Positions 53,243-63,857 of a DNA stretch of 64,000 nucleotides are shown here, one piece after another (position 1 is the stretch's first letter; the number at the start of each line of letters is the position of its first letter). The DNA lies in contig JACKDV010000011.1 in assembly GCA_020633315.1 (NCBI GenBank), forward strand, positions 196,079 to 260,078, written 5' to 3'. This DNA is from Myxococcales bacterium. Its GTDB lineage: Bacteria; Myxococcota_A; Polyangia; Nannocystales; Nannocystaceae. The notes beneath the pieces were generated by a model, which was given only the letters and a program-made list of their open reading frames with translations, made no database searches and was not told where the DNA came from. A program made the position numbers and the translations under genes.

Positions 53243-55672
53243 CTAGCCCTCTTCCTCGTCCTGCGCGAGGTTGGGCAGCTCCGGCGGCGGCAGGACGAGG
53301 CGCTTGACCTGGCCCCGCTTGAACACCGGCCGCCCCTTGCCCCCGCGGGCCGCCGGCTCGCGCTCGGCCCCGGTGAGCTTCTGCGAGCCCCCCGAGCTCT
53401 TCTCGATCGTCACCGGCAGGTCGGCGGGGAAGGCCGCCACCACCTCGTCGCCGCCGTCGAGCTTGATGAAGCGGACGCCCTTGCCCGGACCCGACAGCAG
53501 GTTGACCTCGCCCGCCTCGCACGCGAGCAGCCGCCCCTCGCGGGTGAGGGCACAGACCACGTCCTCCACGTAGACCTTGAAGACCGAGACCACCTCGTCG
53601 CCCTTGGCCGGCTTGGCGAACATGCGCCCGCGGCTGGTGCTGGGCTCCTTGTGGGGCCACAGGGCGAAGCGCAGGCTCTGCCCCTGCTTGGTCACGGCCA
53701 GCAGGTGCGGGTAGGGCTCCTCGTACTCCTCGCCGAGCTCGGGCTTGGGCTCGGCGAACTCGGGCATCACCCGGGGGTCGGTGCCCACCGCGGCCACCAC
53801 CCGCTCGCCGTCCTTGAACTTGAACAGCTTCTGCACCGGGGTGCCGTGCCCGGTGGAGGGCGGCACGTCGTTGATCCGGCACACGTAGGCCGAGCCCATG
53901 TTGGTGAGCAGCACCAGGCACTCGCGGGTGCTGCCCCCCACCAGCGCCAGCGGCTCGTCGCCCTCGCGCATGCGGGTGGTCTCGAGGTTGATCGTGCGCT
54001 GGCGCTTGACCCAGCCGTCGCGGGTCACCAGCACCACCGCGTCCTCCTCCACGATGAAGCTCTCGGCCGAGAACTCCTCGGTGATGTCCTCGGCGCCCAG
54101 CTTGGTGCGCCGGCGGTCGGCGAAGCGCTCGGCCACCTCCTCGAGCTCCTGCCGCACCAGCAGCCACATCTTCTTGGGGCTGCGCAGGATCGTCCGCAGC
54201 TTCTTGGCCTGCGCGCGCTTGTCCTCGAGCTCCTCGCGGATCCTCTGGATCTCGAGCTTGGCCAGGCGGTAGAGCTTGGTCTCGAGGATCGCGTCGGCCT
54301 GCTCGTCGTCGAGCTCGAAGGCCTTCATCAGCTTGCTCGCCGCGTCGGCCTTGCCGTCGGAGGCGCGGATGATCTTGATGGCGCGATCGAGCTCGTCGAA
54401 GATCTTCTCGAAGCCCTCCAGGATGTGGATGCGCCGCTCGAGCACCCGCAGCTCGTACTCGAGGCGGCGCTTGACGGTGGCGAAGCGGAAGTCGAGGAAG
54501 TACTGGAGGATCTGCTTGAGATCCAGGCGCGCGGGCGCCCCCACCTCCACGTTGTCGGTGGGCACCAGCACCGTGAGGTCGACCTTGACCGAGACCTGCA
54601 GCTTGGTGTGCTTGAACAGGTAGGCCATGACCAGCTCGGGGTCGACGGTGGCCTTGCGATCGAGCAGCAGCTCCACGTGGATGTCGCGAGTGCTCAGGTC
54701 CTGCACCCCCACCAGCGCGGGCAGCTTGCGGCCCAGGATGACCTGCCCGATCTCCTCGACCAGGCCGGCCTTCTCCACCCCGTAGGGCACCTCGGTGATG
54801 ACGATGGCCGTGCCCTGCTTGGTCTCCTTGACCTTCCAGCAGCCGCGCAGCTTGAACGAGCCCTTGCCGGTCTCGTACACCGCGTTGATGTCGGCCCGGC
54901 TCGCCACCAGCTCGCCGCCGGTGGGGAAGTCGGGGCCCTTGACCCGCTGCACCAGCTGCTTGACCGTCAGGGTGGGGTCGTCGATGAGCGCGGTGCAGGC
55001 CCGCACCACCTCGCCGAGGTTGTGCGGCGGGATCGCGGTCGCCATGCCCACCGCGATCCCGGTGCCGCCGTTGACCAGCAGCTGGGGGAAGCGGGCGGGC
55101 AGCACGATGGGCTCGCGACCGGTGCCGTCGAAGGTGTCGCGGTAGTCGACGGTCTCCTTGCTCAGCTCGCTCAGGAGCTGGCTGGAGATCTCGCTCAGCC
55201 GCGCCTCGGTGTAGCGGTAGGCGGCCGGGGCATCGCCGTCGATCGAGCCGAAGTTGCCGTGCCCGTCCACCAGCGGGGCCCGCATCACGAAGTCCTGGGC
55301 CAGCCGCACCATCGCGTCGTAGACCGCCGAGTCGCCGTGCGGGTGATACTTGCCGATGACGTCGCCCACCACCTTGGCGCTCTTGCGATGCCGCCCGTCG
55401 TGCAGCAGGCGCAGCTCGTAGAACATCGTATAGAGGATCCGCCGCGCCACCGGCTTGAGGCCGTCGCGCACGTCCGGAATCGCGCGAGCGGTGATCACCG
55501 AGAGCGCGTAATTGAGGTACTTGCGTCGCGCCTCCTCGGCGAGGTCGCCTCGGATCTCGCCGTCGCCCCCTCCTCCCTCGGCCGCCGGGGTGGTCGCGGA
55601 GGGGGGCTCGGGGGGCGCCGCGGCGGCGATCCCCTTGGACAGAGCGGGAGGAAGAAGCTCGAGCTGGGTCAT
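53243..55672 (-). CDS. parC: DNA topoisomerase IV subunit A
   Basis: An 809-residue type IIA topoisomerase cleavage subunit. After a Pro/Ala/Gly-rich leader of ~50 residues come YLNYALSVITARAIPDVRDG and the quinolone region KYHPHGDSAVYDAMVRLAQD. The active-site tyrosine is in AAYRYTEARLS, followed by NGGTGIAVGMATAIPPHN and, after the coiled-coil, a divergent C-terminal propeller. It pairs with parE encoded 15 bp downstream. The ATG at 55672 was chosen; an upstream in-frame start at 55714 would add 14 residues. It is divergent from cysC across a 175-bp gap. Confidence 0.9.
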   Translation of the reverse strand: MTQLELLPPALSKGIAAAAPPEPPSATTPAAEGGGGDGEIRGDLAEEARRKYLNYALSVITARAIPDVRDGLKPVARRILYTMFYELRLLHDGRHRKSAKVVGDVIGKYHPHGDSAVYDAMVRLAQDFVMRAPLVDGHGNFGSIDGDAPAAYRYTEARLSEISSQLLSELSKETVDYRDTFDGTGREPIVLPARFPQLLVNGGTGIAVGMATAIPPHNLGEVVRACTALIDDPTLTVKQLVQRVKGPDFPTGGELVASRADINAVYETGKGSFKLRGCWKVKETKQGTAIVITEVPYGVEKAGLVEEIGQVILGRKLPALVGVQDLSTRDIHVELLLDRKATVDPELVMAYLFKHTKLQVSVKVDLTVLVPTDNVEVGAPARLDLKQILQYFLDFRFATVKRRLEYELRVLERRIHILEGFEKIFDELDRAIKIIRASDGKADAASKLMKAFELDDEQADAILETKLYRLAKLEIQRIREELEDKRAQAKKLRTILRSPKKMWLLVRQELEEVAERFADRRRTKLGAEDITEEFSAESFIVEEDAVVLVTRDGWVKRQRTINLETTRMREGDEPLALVGGSTRECLVLLTNMGSAYVCRINDVPPSTGHGTPVQKLFKFKDGERVVAAVGTDPRVMPEFAEPKPELGEEYEEPYPHLLAVTKQGQSLRFALWPHKEPSTSRGRMFAKPAKGDEVVSVFKVYVEDVVCALTREGRLLACEAGEVNLLSGPGKGVRFIKLDGGDEVVAAFPADLPVTIEKSSGGSQKLTGAEREPAARGGKGRPVFKRGQVKRLVLPPPELPNLAQDEEEG

Positions 55673-55758
55673 GGCGGGCTTCGCGGCCCCATCGGGGGGG
55701 CACACGGGGGGCACGGTCGCCTACCCGATCCGCGAAATCCAGTTTCTTGCCTTTCTCG

Positions 55759-55773
55759 CCCCGACGATCGGGG
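55759..55773. promoter_or_regulatory. Short hairpin in parC-cysC divergent gap
   Basis: CCCCGA-CGA-TCGGGG forms a 6-bp stem within the 175-bp gap between the divergent parC and cysC genes. It could be a small operator or be incidental in G+C-rich DNA. Confidence 0.25.
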
Positions 55774-55847
55774 GGGACCGCTCCGCGGGGTGCGATGGAT
55801 GCGCATGCTGGACGGTCTGCGCCTCGGCACGCTATGGGAAGGACCAG

Positions 55848-56453
55848 ATGAGCACCAACCTGTCCGTGGGGGATCTCGGGGCGGAGCGCCTCCAGGCCGA
55901 GGATCGCGAGCGCCTGCACGGCTTCGGCGGCGCGCTGGTGTGGTTCACGGGGCTTTCGGGCGCCGGCAAGAGCACCGTGGCCAACCTGGTCGACCGCAAG
56001 CTCCACGCCAAGGGCCGGCACAGCGTGCTGCTCGACGGCGACCTGGTGCGGACCGGCCTGTGCGCCGACCTCAGCTTCTCGCCGAGCGACCGCGCCGAGA
56101 ACGTGCGGCGGATCGGTGAGGTGGGTCGGCTGTTCGCCCAGACCGGGGTGCTGGCGCTGGTCGCCGTGATCGCCCCGTACAACCGCGATCGCCAGCGGGC
56201 CCGCGAGCGCATGCGAGACGGCCGCTTCGTGGAGGTGTTCGTCGACGCTCCGCTGTCGGTCTGCGAGGAGCGCGATCCCAAGGGCCTGTACGCCAAGGCG
56301 CGGGCCGGCGAGATCACCGACTTCACCGGCGTCGATGCGCCCTACGAGGCGCCGCAGCAGCCCGAGGTGCACCTCGACAGCGGCGGCGGGGCCTCGCCCG
56401 ACGAGCTCGCGGACCGGGTCGTGGCGTTCCTCGAGACCAACGGCTTCGCGTAG
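55848..56453 (+). CDS. cysC: Adenylylsulfate (APS) kinase
   Basis: A 201-residue APS kinase, which phosphorylates adenylyl sulfate to PAPS for sulfate assimilation or sulfation. The P-loop is FTGLSGAGKST (33-43), followed by VLLDGDLVRTGLCADLSFS, RAENVRRIGEVGRLF and the lid region DPKGLYAKARAGEITDFTG, all as in CysC. No cysD, cysN or PAPS reductase gene is nearby, so it stands alone here, divergent from parC. TATGGG nine bases before the ATG is a weak match to the -10 pattern. It converges with ppk2 18 bp away. Confidence 0.93.
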   Translation: MSTNLSVGDLGAERLQAEDRERLHGFGGALVWFTGLSGAGKSTVANLVDRKLHAKGRHSVLLDGDLVRTGLCADLSFSPSDRAENVRRIGEVGRLFAQTGVLALVAVIAPYNRDRQRARERMRDGRFVEVFVDAPLSVCEERDPKGLYAKARAGEITDFTGVDAPYEAPQQPEVHLDSGGGASPDELADRVVAFLETNGFA

Positions 56454-56471
56454 CACGACCCCGCCGGGCCG

Positions 56472-57437
56472 TCAGTCGATGTTCTTGATCCGTCGGTGGA
56501 AGCGCCCGACCACGTTGGGGTCGGGAACCACCGTGGTGCCGGCCTCGTCCTTGCCGTCGTAGTCGAACTGGCTGAGCACGTGGCGGATGGCCGCCAGCCG
56601 GGCGCGCTTCTTGGAGTTGGCCTTGACGATGATCCACGGGCTGAAGGAGGTGTGGGTCTTGGCGAACATCTCCTCCTTGTAGCGGGTGTAGTCGTCCCAG
56701 AGCTCCTGGGCCCGATCGTCGACGGGGCTGAGCTTCCACTGCTTGAGCGGGTTCTTGCGCCGCGACTCGAAGCGCCGCTGCTGCTCGTCCTTGGAGATCG
56801 AGAACCAGAACTTGATGAGGTGCAGCCCGTCCTCGTAGAGCATGTGCTCGAACTCCGGCACCTGGCGGATGAAGGTGCCGTACTGCTCGCGGGTGCAGAA
56901 GCCATTGACCGGCTCCACCACGGCGCGGTTGTACCAGCTACGATCGAAGAACACGACCTCGCCGGGGTTGGGCAGCTGCCGGGTGTAGCGCTGGAAGTAC
57001 CACTGACCGCGCTCCTCGTCGGTGGGCTTGGGCAGCGCGACGACCCGCAGCGCTCGGGGGTTGAGGTGCTCGGTGAAGCGACGGATGGTCCCGCCCTTGC
57101 CGGCCGCGTCGCGGCCCTCGAAGAGGATCGCGATCCGCTGCCCGCTGCGCTCGATCCAGCGCTGCAGCTTGACGAGCTCCACCTGGAGCAGCGCCAGCTC
57201 CTCCTCGTACTGCAGCACCTCCACCACCTTCTTGACGTTGACCCGTCGACGGCGCAGCAGCGCGATGAGCCCCTCGCGGGTGGTCACCCGAGCGAGGTCC
57301 TCGTGATCCAGCGGGAGCTGCCGCGGCCGGTTGCGCCCGACGAGCTCGTCCTCCTGCTGCTCCGCCACGATGCCCGCCAGCACCTCCTCGGGCTCACCCG
57401 CGCTGCCTCGTCCCTTGTGGCTCCGATCTCGTTCCAT
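56472..57437 (-). CDS. ppk2: Polyphosphate kinase 2
   Basis: A 321-residue PPK2. Walker A is FEGRDAAGKGGTIRR (residues 107-120), Walker B is FFDRSWYNRAVVEPV with Asp165, and the lid is FESRRKNPLKQWKLSPVD. PPK2 enzymes transfer phosphate between polyphosphate and nucleotides, mostly making GTP or ATP from polyphosphate. The single-domain length and motif spelling fit class I. About 80 N-terminal residues before the P-loop are charged and helical. Upstream lies a striking AT-rich island that probably holds its promoter. It is downstream of, and on the same strand as, the sigma factor gene, 185 bp away. Confidence 0.9.
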   Translation of the reverse strand: MERDRSHKGRGSAGEPEEVLAGIVAEQQEDELVGRNRPRQLPLDHEDLARVTTREGLIALLRRRRVNVKKVVEVLQYEEELALLQVELVKLQRWIERSGQRIAILFEGRDAAGKGGTIRRFTEHLNPRALRVVALPKPTDEERGQWYFQRYTRQLPNPGEVVFFDRSWYNRAVVEPVNGFCTREQYGTFIRQVPEFEHMLYEDGLHLIKFWFSISKDEQQRRFESRRKNPLKQWKLSPVDDRAQELWDDYTRYKEEMFAKTHTSFSPWIIVKANSKKRARLAAIRHVLSQFDYDGKDEAGTTVVPDPNVVGRFHRRIKNID

Positions 57438-57463
57438 TCGTTTCCGTCCGTTCGCCTCGTCGA

Positions 57464-57496
57464 GTTTTGTGGTATATTGAATGCTAATTTTATCCC
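57464..57496 (-). promoter_or_regulatory. AT-rich promoter island of ppk2
   Basis: This is the most AT-rich stretch I saw in the window. On the minus strand it contains TAAAAT (57492-57487), a close match to a -10 hexamer, about 50 bp before the ATG. The plus strand has TATATT (57473-57478) but no gene to drive. The long leader contrasts with the near-leaderless pattern elsewhere. Confidence 0.5.
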
Positions 57497-57622
57497 TTCG
57501 GCAACCTCCGAGCGTGATCGCAGCGCACGGGCCCGGCGTCCGCGAGCGGGGCGACGCGAGGAGACGCGAGGGAGGGGCGGAGCCGGGGCTGGCCCTCGGT
57601 CCCGGGGCTCGCCTCGGGGCGC

Positions 57623-58957
<1,335 letters not shown>

Positions 58958-58974
58958 GGGACTTCGGCCCCGTG

Positions 58975-58980
58975 AGGATA
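58975..58980 (-). promoter_or_regulatory. -10-like hexamer of sigma factor gene
   Basis: TATCCT on the minus strand is 17 bases from the GTG start, in the divergent gap to the LspA-like gene. Confidence 0.35.
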
Positions 58981-59057
58981 CCGCAAGGTGGTCGCAGCCG
59001 GGGGACCCGAGCCTCCGCCTCCCGCGGGTCGGGATGCGAATGGACCCGGGGCTGAGG

Positions 59058-59063
59058 TATCGT
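59058..59063 (+). promoter_or_regulatory. -10-like hexamer of LspA-like gene
   Basis: TATCGT lies nine bases before ATG 59073, the same hexamer and spacing as at the radical-SAM pair. Confidence 0.45.
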
Positions 59064-59072
59064 GGGGCGTCC

Positions 59073-59624
59073 ATGACCGGACCCGCACCCGCCCCTGCCC
59101 CCTGGTCGGGCTCGACGTGGCTCAAGGGCGCGGCGGTGGCCGGCGGGCTGGTCGCGTGCGACGCATGGGTGAAGGTGACGGCCCGGGTCGCCGGTTGTCC
59201 CACCACCTCCAGCCTCAAGGAGGCGCTCGGGCGGGCGTGGCACGTGCCCGAGGGCTGCTCCGACGCGGATTTCTTCGGGTTTGCGCGGCTGTCGCCCGTG
59301 CTGCGCGAGGGCGGGCCCTTCGGCGTGGGCGGAAGCATGCTCGGCGGCTCGGTCGGCGGGATCTGGGCCATCGGCCTGCTCGCGGTGGCCGCGCTGGTCT
59401 CGATCCTGGTGCTGCGCTGGCGCTGGCGCTCGCCGGGCGATGCGGCCGCCCTCGGCGCGCTGTGGGGAGCCGTGGTGATCGAGGCCGGACCGCGACTGGT
59501 GAGCGGCGGGGCGGGCACGGCCGAGCTCCAGCTCGGTGGCATGGCGACCGGGCTCGGCGACATCGCGTTGGTGTGGGCGGCGGCCTGGCTGCTGTGGCGG
59601 GCGATCGCGGAGGCGCGGGCGTAG
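59073..59624 (+). CDS. Divergent signal peptidase II-like membrane protein
   Basis: A 183-residue membrane protein with about four hydrophobic helices. The first helix, GAAVAGGLVACDAWVKVTAR, has the Asp...Lys pattern found at the start of LspA (lipoprotein signal peptidase). The last, GLGDIALVWAAAWLLW, resembles LspA's NxAD helix with one catalytic Asp. The other catalytic Asp, normally in G-N-x-x-D-R, appears replaced in AVVIEAGPRLV. It may therefore be an inactive or altered LspA relative. The region 40-80 is an unusual soluble loop with two Cys. It is followed 18 bp later by the YigZ-like gene. Assignment is tentative. Confidence 0.5.
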   Translation: MTGPAPAPAPWSGSTWLKGAAVAGGLVACDAWVKVTARVAGCPTTSSLKEALGRAWHVPEGCSDADFFGFARLSPVLREGGPFGVGGSMLGGSVGGIWAIGLLAVAALVSILVLRWRWRSPGDAAALGALWGAVVIEAGPRLVSGGAGTAELQLGGMATGLGDIALVWAAAWLLWRAIAEARA

Positions 59625-59642
59625 CCCGGCCGGGCCACGAGC

Positions 59643-60257
59643 ATGAGCCGCACGCCTCGCGAGCGCTCGCGTCTCGAGATCTCCCCCATCAAGGGCTCGC
59701 GCTTCATCGCCACCCTCGCCCCGGTGAGCGACGAGGCGAGCGCCCGTCGCCTCGTCGCCGAGGTGGAGGCGCAGATGCCCGACGCCACCCACCACTGCTG
59801 GGCGCTGCGGCTGGCCCGACCCGCGCTCGAGCGGGCCGTGGACGCCGGGGAGCCCAGCGGCTCGGCCGGGCGCCCGATCCTCGCGGCGATGACCGGGCGC
59901 GACGTGGTCGATGCCTGCGTGGTGGTCACCCGCTACTACGGCGGCACCAAGCTGGGCGTGGGCGGGCTGGTGCGGGCCTACGGGCGCGCGGCGGCGGCGG
60001 GCCTCGACGCGGCCGCGCTCGTCGAGCGCGTGGACGCGAGCACGTGGACGATCGAGCACGGCTACGAGGACGGCCCCGCGGTCGAGCGCACTATCGCCCG
60101 GCTCTCGCTGCGCGCCGACGAGGCGACCTTCGGCGTCGCGATCCGACGAACGCTCGAGGTGCCGGTGGCGCGGGCCGACGAGGTGGCGGGGGCGCTGCGC
60201 GACGCGACGGCGGGGCGGATCCGCATCGCTCGCGACGGTGCGAATTCGGATCCGTGA
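59643..60257 (+). CDS. YigZ/IMPACT family protein
   Basis: A 204-residue protein. The N-terminal UPF0029/IMPACT domain has SPIKGSRFIATLAPV, HHCWALRL, AGEPSGSAGRPIL and CVVVTRYYGGTKLGVGGLVRAYG, the family signature. The C-terminal ~70 residues fit the DUF1949 ferredoxin-like domain usual in bacterial YigZ. Eukaryotic IMPACT inhibits the Gcn2 kinase; bacterial function is unclear but may involve RNA or ribosome binding. It lies 18 bp after the LspA-like gene and 43 bp before the decarboxylase gene, all on the plus strand. Confidence 0.9.
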   Translation: MSRTPRERSRLEISPIKGSRFIATLAPVSDEASARRLVAEVEAQMPDATHHCWALRLARPALERAVDAGEPSGSAGRPILAAMTGRDVVDACVVVTRYYGGTKLGVGGLVRAYGRAAAAGLDAAALVERVDASTWTIEHGYEDGPAVERTIARLSLRADEATFGVAIRRTLEVPVARADEVAGALRDATAGRIRIARDGANSDP

Positions 60258-60300
60258 TGGGCCACCCCCGCTCGCGACGAGCGTGGGACCCTTCATCGCG

Positions 60301-61029
60301 ATGACGATCCAAGCGCTCGGCCCCAGCGTCCCCTTCCACGCTCCCCTCTACGCCTCGCCGCCTTGCCGCTACACCAACAGCGAGCTCCAGCTCGTCTCGA
60401 TGGTGGCCGCCCCCGAGGCGGTGGCCGCCCTGGTGCCCGAGCCCGTGGTCCCCAACCCCGACGGCCAGCTCGTGCTCATGCTCAACCGCCTCGACGCCGA
60501 CGTGTTCGGCCGCTACCACGAGGCCGCCCTGCTGGTGCCCTCGAGCTTCGAGGGCGTGGAGGGCAACTTCACCGCCTTCATGTACCTCGACGAGGATCGA
60601 CCCAACGCCGCGGGCCGCGAGATCTGGGGCTGGCCCAAGAAGCACGCCATGGTCGACATCGAGGGCGACGCACGGATCGACTCCGAGGTCGCGCGCGCCG
60701 GCGCATCGATCATCCAGTCGCGGGTGGATCTGAGCGCCGAGCTCGGCCCCGCCGAGGTCGCCCTCAACCCCACCTTCTTCAACCTCAAGCTGATCCCCTC
60801 GGTGAGGGAGGGAGCGCCGCCCGACGTCATGCAGATCACCGCGACCACCCTGCAGGACGTGGTGATCCACCGGGCGCGAGGGGGCACCGCGTCGGTCACC
60901 CTGCGCAGCTCCAAGCAGGATCCCCTGCGCCGCCTGTCCCCGCGCGAGGTGCAGGGCGCCGTCTGCCTCCAGCTCGACCTGACCCTGGGCTTCGGCGAGG
61001 TGCTGCACGACTACCTGCGGGCCGGGTAG
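60301..61029 (+). CDS. Acetoacetate decarboxylase family enzyme
   Basis: A 242-residue ADC-fold protein. The Schiff-base lysine region reads EIWGWPKKHAMV with Lys113/Lys114, matching E-x-x-G-x-P-K-K in acetoacetate decarboxylase. VPSSFEGVEGNFTAFMYLDED and NPTFFNLKLIPS also fit the family. Authentic ADC makes acetone and CO2 from acetoacetate; related proteins act on other ketoacids or carry out cyclase-type reactions. Its last 19 bp overlap the end of the histidine kinase gene, convergent. No CoA-transferase is nearby, so a solvent-forming role is not supported. Confidence 0.8.
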   Translation: MTIQALGPSVPFHAPLYASPPCRYTNSELQLVSMVAAPEAVAALVPEPVVPNPDGQLVLMLNRLDADVFGRYHEAALLVPSSFEGVEGNFTAFMYLDEDRPNAAGREIWGWPKKHAMVDIEGDARIDSEVARAGASIIQSRVDLSAELGPAEVALNPTFFNLKLIPSVREGAPPDVMQITATTLQDVVIHRARGGTASVTLRSSKQDPLRRLSPREVQGAVCLQLDLTLGFGEVLHDYLRAG

Positions 61030-62422
61030 CGCTCCGGCGCTCCGGCGGGCACCACCACGAGGCGCAGCCCGCCCCCGTCCTCGTTGCGCGCCCGCAGATC
61101 CATCTCCATGTGGCGGCACAGGCCGCGCGCGAGCGAGAGCCCCAGGCCCGCGTGCTGGGTGGCGTCGGTGCGAGCGAGATCGGCCCGCCACATGCGATCG
61201 AAGATGCGCTCGAGGGACTCGGGGGGCAGCTGCGGCCCGCTGTCCCACACCGAGAGCAGCTCGCCCTCGCCCACCTCCACCGCGATGGATCCGTCGCGCT
61301 CGGTGTAGCTGACCGCGTTGGTCAGCAGGTTCTGCAGCACGATGTGCAGCTTGCCCGGATCCGCCTGGACCTCGTAGCCCTCGGGCACCCGGTCGTCGAA
61401 GCGCAGCCCCCGGGCCGAGGCCCGCGCCTCCACGTTGCGCCACGCCGCCTCCACCAGCGGACGCAGGGGCACCGCGCGGAGCTGGGTGGCGTCGGCCCCT
61501 CGCTCCACCCTCGCGAGCAGCAAGAGGTCGTCCACCAGCGCGCCCATCTCGTCCACGGTCTCGAGCAGCTCGCCGAGCTGCGCATGCTCGTCGGTGCCCG
61601 GCGGCTGCGCCCGCCGAGCGAGATCCAGCCCCGTGCGCAGCACGGCCAGCGGCGTGCGCAGCTCGTGGGCCACGTGCCCGCTGAACTCGCGCTCGCGCTC
61701 GAGCGCGGCCTGCAGCCGCTCGAGCAGGGAGTTGAGGCGCGAGACGAAGGGCGAGAGCTCCACCGGGAGATCGTCGGTGGGCAGCACGGTGCCCAGCTCG
61801 TGGGCGGGGAGGCTCGAGATCCGCGCGGCCAGGCGGTGCACGGGCGCGAAGCCCCGGGCCACCTGCCACGCCGCCACGCCGCCCACCAGCAGGCAGGTCA
61901 GGGTGCCGAGCCCCCAGAACAGCACCGCGAGCTGGGACAGCAGCGCGTCCACCTCCTCGGTCTCGCGGGCCACGCTCAGCCCCAGCTGCGGCACCTGGGC
62001 GGGATCGTCAGGCGGATCCTCCGGGTCGATGCGAGGGCGGAAGCGCCAGGTCGCCGCCCGCACCCGTCGCCCCTCGTGGACCCGGTCGCGCAGCACCATC
62101 GAGCCCGGGGGGCCGAGCTCCAGGAAGCTCGCGTCGGGATCGCCGGCCAGCACCGAGCCGTCGCTGCGCCACAGCCTCCACCAGGTCTTGGCCGCGCGCT
62201 GTCGATCGAAGCTCTCCACCAGGGGAGCCAGATCCAGCTCCAGCCCGTCCTCCTGGTCGTACTCCATCAGGTCGGCCAGCACGCGCCCGTCCTCGACCAG
62301 GCGGCGATCGAAGTCGGCGCGGATCTCCTCGCGGACCTCCACGTAGAGCGCCGCGGCCAGGATCCCGATGAGCAGCACCGCCACCGTGACGACGGACAGG
62401 GCCAGGCGGATGCGCAGCGATC

Positions 62423-62426
<4 letters not shown>
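61011..62426 (-). CDS. Sensor histidine kinase
   Basis: A 471-residue membrane kinase. TM1 (~8-28) and TM2 (~164-186) flank a ~135-residue periplasmic sensor, and a HAMP-like region follows (~188-240). The phosphoacceptor is His254 in GHVAHELRTPLA. The ATPase domain has LQNLLTNAVSYTERD (N box), VWDSGPQLPPESLERIFDRM and HAGLGLSLARGLCRHM. The start ATG overlaps the response regulator stop (ATGA), so the pair is translationally coupled. The sensor domain shows no recognisable ligand motif. It converges with the decarboxylase gene. Confidence 0.92.
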
Positions 62427-63100
<674 letters not shown>

Positions 63101-63110
63101 GGGGACTCTC

Positions 63111-63521
63111 CTAGGGGGAGCCTCGGGGGCCCACCACGTCTTGGGCGTAGTAGAGGAGCATCTCGTCCTCGGTGGCGAGCACCAGGTCGAGCAGGCCGTC
63201 GCCGTCGAGGTCGGCGGTGGCGCTGGCCTCGGCGGAGAGCTCGAGGCGCTCGAGGAAGCGCAGCCCGCCCGCCTCGAGGTCGATCACCGCCAGCGCGACA
63301 CCGTCCTCGCCGGCGACCAGCCAGCGCTGGGCCCCGCTCGCATCGGGGTGCCAGGGATCGAGATCCACGATCTGGAAGTCGGGCTCGTCGAGGATCGTCA
63401 GCAGCAGGGCGGCGTCGCTGGTCAGCGTGCCCCCGTCGTTGCGCAGCACCACCACCCGCGGCGTGGGCTCGTGGGTCGTCGCGATCGCGTCGAGATCGCC
63501 GTCGCCCTCCACGTCCCCCAC
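63111..63521 (-). CDS. FG-GAP/VCBS-type repeat protein, possibly 5'-broken
   Basis: A 136-residue frame with calcium-loop repeats: GDVEGDGDLDAIATT near the start and ATADLDGDGLLDLVLAT near the end, as in FG-GAP/VCBS propellers. It stops ten bases before the response regulator, so it may be the first gene of the two-component operon. It has no signal peptide. The repeat appears to begin before the available GTG (upstream codons spell AGGGPGS in the same frame, then a stop follows further up), suggesting a 5' truncation or a frameshift from another frame around 63540. A stand-alone sensor partner is possible but unproven. Confidence 0.45.
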   Translation of the reverse strand: MGDVEGDGDLDAIATTHEPTPRVVVLRNDGGTLTSDAALLLTILDEPDFQIVDLDPWHPDASGAQRWLVAGEDGVALAVIDLEAGGLRFLERLELSAEASATADLDGDGLLDLVLATEDEMLLYYAQDVVGPRGSP

Positions 63522-63643
63522 CGAGCCCGGGCCGCCGCCGGCGTGGGTCTTGGGTCGGCATCCATCGTGGGCGGATCATAGTCGGGCGCAACCGTATCCG
63601 TGTAGTCGATGGCTGCCCCCATCCACGGGCGAGGGTACCCCGC

Positions 63644-63665
63644 CAACATGAAGGCAACATGAAGC
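63644..63665. promoter_or_regulatory. 11-bp direct repeat CAACATGAAGG/C
   Basis: CAACATGAAGG is followed immediately by CAACATGAAGC, a near-perfect 11-bp direct repeat of the kind bound head-to-tail by OmpR/PhoB-family dimers. It lies between the FG-GAP gene (minus) and the lipoprotein gene (plus). Confidence 0.45.
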
Positions 63666-63761
63666 CCCGGGACGGTGTCCCGAGCGGCCGCAGTCGATGC
63701 GCCGGGCCCTGCACGAGCGCCGATCGTGACCGGATTCGAGCGCAAGGGGAAACGACCCCAC

Positions 63762-63784
63762 CTTAAGCTGCGGTTCAGCTTCGC
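63762..63784. promoter_or_regulatory. PmrA/QseB-like direct repeat at -35 position
   Basis: CTTAAG (63762-63767) and GTTCAG (63773-63778) are spaced by five bases, within a longer 11-bp repeat TTAAGCTGCGG/TTCAGCTTCGC. PmrA- and QseB-type regulators recognise CTTAAG-N5-CTTAAG. A TAGGAC hexamer begins five bases after the repeat, so the box sits where a -35 would be, as for class II activation of the lipoprotein gene. The rest of the gap 63522-63857 shows nothing else I can support. Confidence 0.5.
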
Positions 63785-63857
63785 TGGGTAGGACCAAGGA
63801 CACGGGGCTCCCGAGACGAGCGGAGCCCTAGACCACCCGAACGAAGGCAACGGACCC

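Noticed and set aside
58958..59929. N-terminal extension of the sigma factor frame
   Set aside because: The extra sequence is antisense to the LspA-like and YigZ genes and has no sigma-factor features; GTG 58957 is favoured.
60301..61029. Acetone-forming acetoacetate decarboxylase operon
   Set aside because: The fold and lysine are present, but no CoA-transferase, thiolase or alcohol dehydrogenase accompanies it.
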